Part shown: positions 5,607 through 5,782 of the stretch, in pieces | Numbering within the stretch: the stretch's first letter is position 1 | How the letters are laid out: every line of letters begins with the position of its first letter | Assembly (NCBI GenBank): GCA_020353135.1 | Contig: CP070688.1 | Coordinates: 497,539 to 503,320 of the forward strand | Reading direction: 5' to 3' | DNA: 5,782 nucleotides | From: Chloroflexota bacterium | GTDB taxonomy: Bacteria > Chloroflexota > Anaerolineae > Promineifilales > Promineifilaceae | Translations under genes and position numbers: made by a program | The notes under the pieces: model-generated | Seen by the model: the letters and a program-made list of their open reading frames with translations, nothing else | Databases searched by the model: none | What the model was told of the DNA's origin: nothing

Positions 5607-5782
5607 ACATCCCAGAGGGTCCCCAGGCGCTGACGCCAGGCTGGCTGACGGCCGTGCTGCGTGAATCAGGCGCCATCGCAAGCGCGGCCGTTGCAGCGGT
5701 TAAAGTCGAGCCATTGGGCGATAAAGGCGTTAATTCGCAGCTTGCAAGGTTGCGCCTGACTTATCAGGGGGATGAAAAGGAC
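5603..5782 (+). CDS. Ecdysteroid-kinase/APH-like phosphotransferase, partial (N terminus)
   Basis: Sixty codons run from ATG 5603 to the window edge. The sequence begins MNIPEGPQALTPGWLTAVLR and continues through ESGAIA, VAAVKVEPLGDKGVNSQLAR and LRLTY. The pattern of TPEWLTxVLRESG, a short variable stretch, VxxVExxPxGxGxxxQLxRLxLxY matches the start of bacterial proteins in the EcKinase-like/CHK kinase-like (DUF227/DUF1679-type) branch of the aminoglycoside phosphotransferase fold. These proteins presumably phosphorylate hydroxyls of small molecules. The catalytic HGD and DxD motifs lie off the edge, so the call rests on the N terminus only. An in-frame TAA at 5594 makes ATG 5603 the only Met start. 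The Shine-Dalgarno is weak (GAAGG, 12 bases upstream). An ATGA overlap with a preceding frame is noted separately. Confidence 0.65.
   Translation, partial: MNIPEGPQALTPGWLTAVLRESGAIASAAVAAVKVEPLGDKGVNSQLARLRLTYQGDEKD

Overview
The window looks like a GC-rich bacterial chromosome, most likely from the Chloroflexota (Anaerolineae/Caldilineae-like). This is inferred from three things: a cytosolic alpha/beta-hydrolase fused to a class III nucleotide cyclase, an MGT-type glycosyltransferase, and an aldo/keto reductase with a -GGEAPEAYAW tail. GC-rich genes are separated by AT-richer spacers carrying inverted repeats. No rRNA, tRNA, CRISPR array, transposase or phage gene was seen.

Layout. Bases 1-213 (minus) hold the N-terminal half of a glycine-cleavage H-protein-like (lipoyl carrier) gene that runs off the left edge. 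Bases 214-597 form a divergent spacer with a candidate sigma70-type promoter, a 24-bp palindrome, a long-armed inverted repeat and two small direct-repeat clusters. Bases 598-1569 (plus) encode an intact aldo/keto reductase. It converges on a minus-strand pair: an alpha/beta-hydrolase/adenylate cyclase fusion (4257-2921), then an MGT-family glycosyltransferase (2857-1631). Each of these two genes carries one lesion. The cyclase has a one-base frameshift near its N terminus (about 4183-4188), and the glycosyltransferase has an in-frame TGA at codon 145. Divergent from the cyclase is a second, shorter aldo/keto reductase (4384-5259, plus). The right-hand spacer (5260-5602) carries a 62-bp inverted-repeat element, a 28-bp operator-like palindrome and a short coding-looking tail. 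That tail overlaps, as ATGA, the start of a partial gene (5603-5782, plus) resembling ecdysteroid-kinase/aminoglycoside-phosphotransferase-like proteins.

The genes do not form an obvious single pathway. The two NADPH-type aldo/keto reductases, the glycosyltransferase and the small-molecule kinase-like protein could all act on small molecules (detoxification or secondary metabolism), and the cyclase fusion could sense one. This link is only inference from adjacency. The most useful points for a reader are the two single-site lesions in otherwise family-like genes, the unusual purine-pocket residues of the cyclase, and the two palindromes placed like operators upstream of plus-strand genes.
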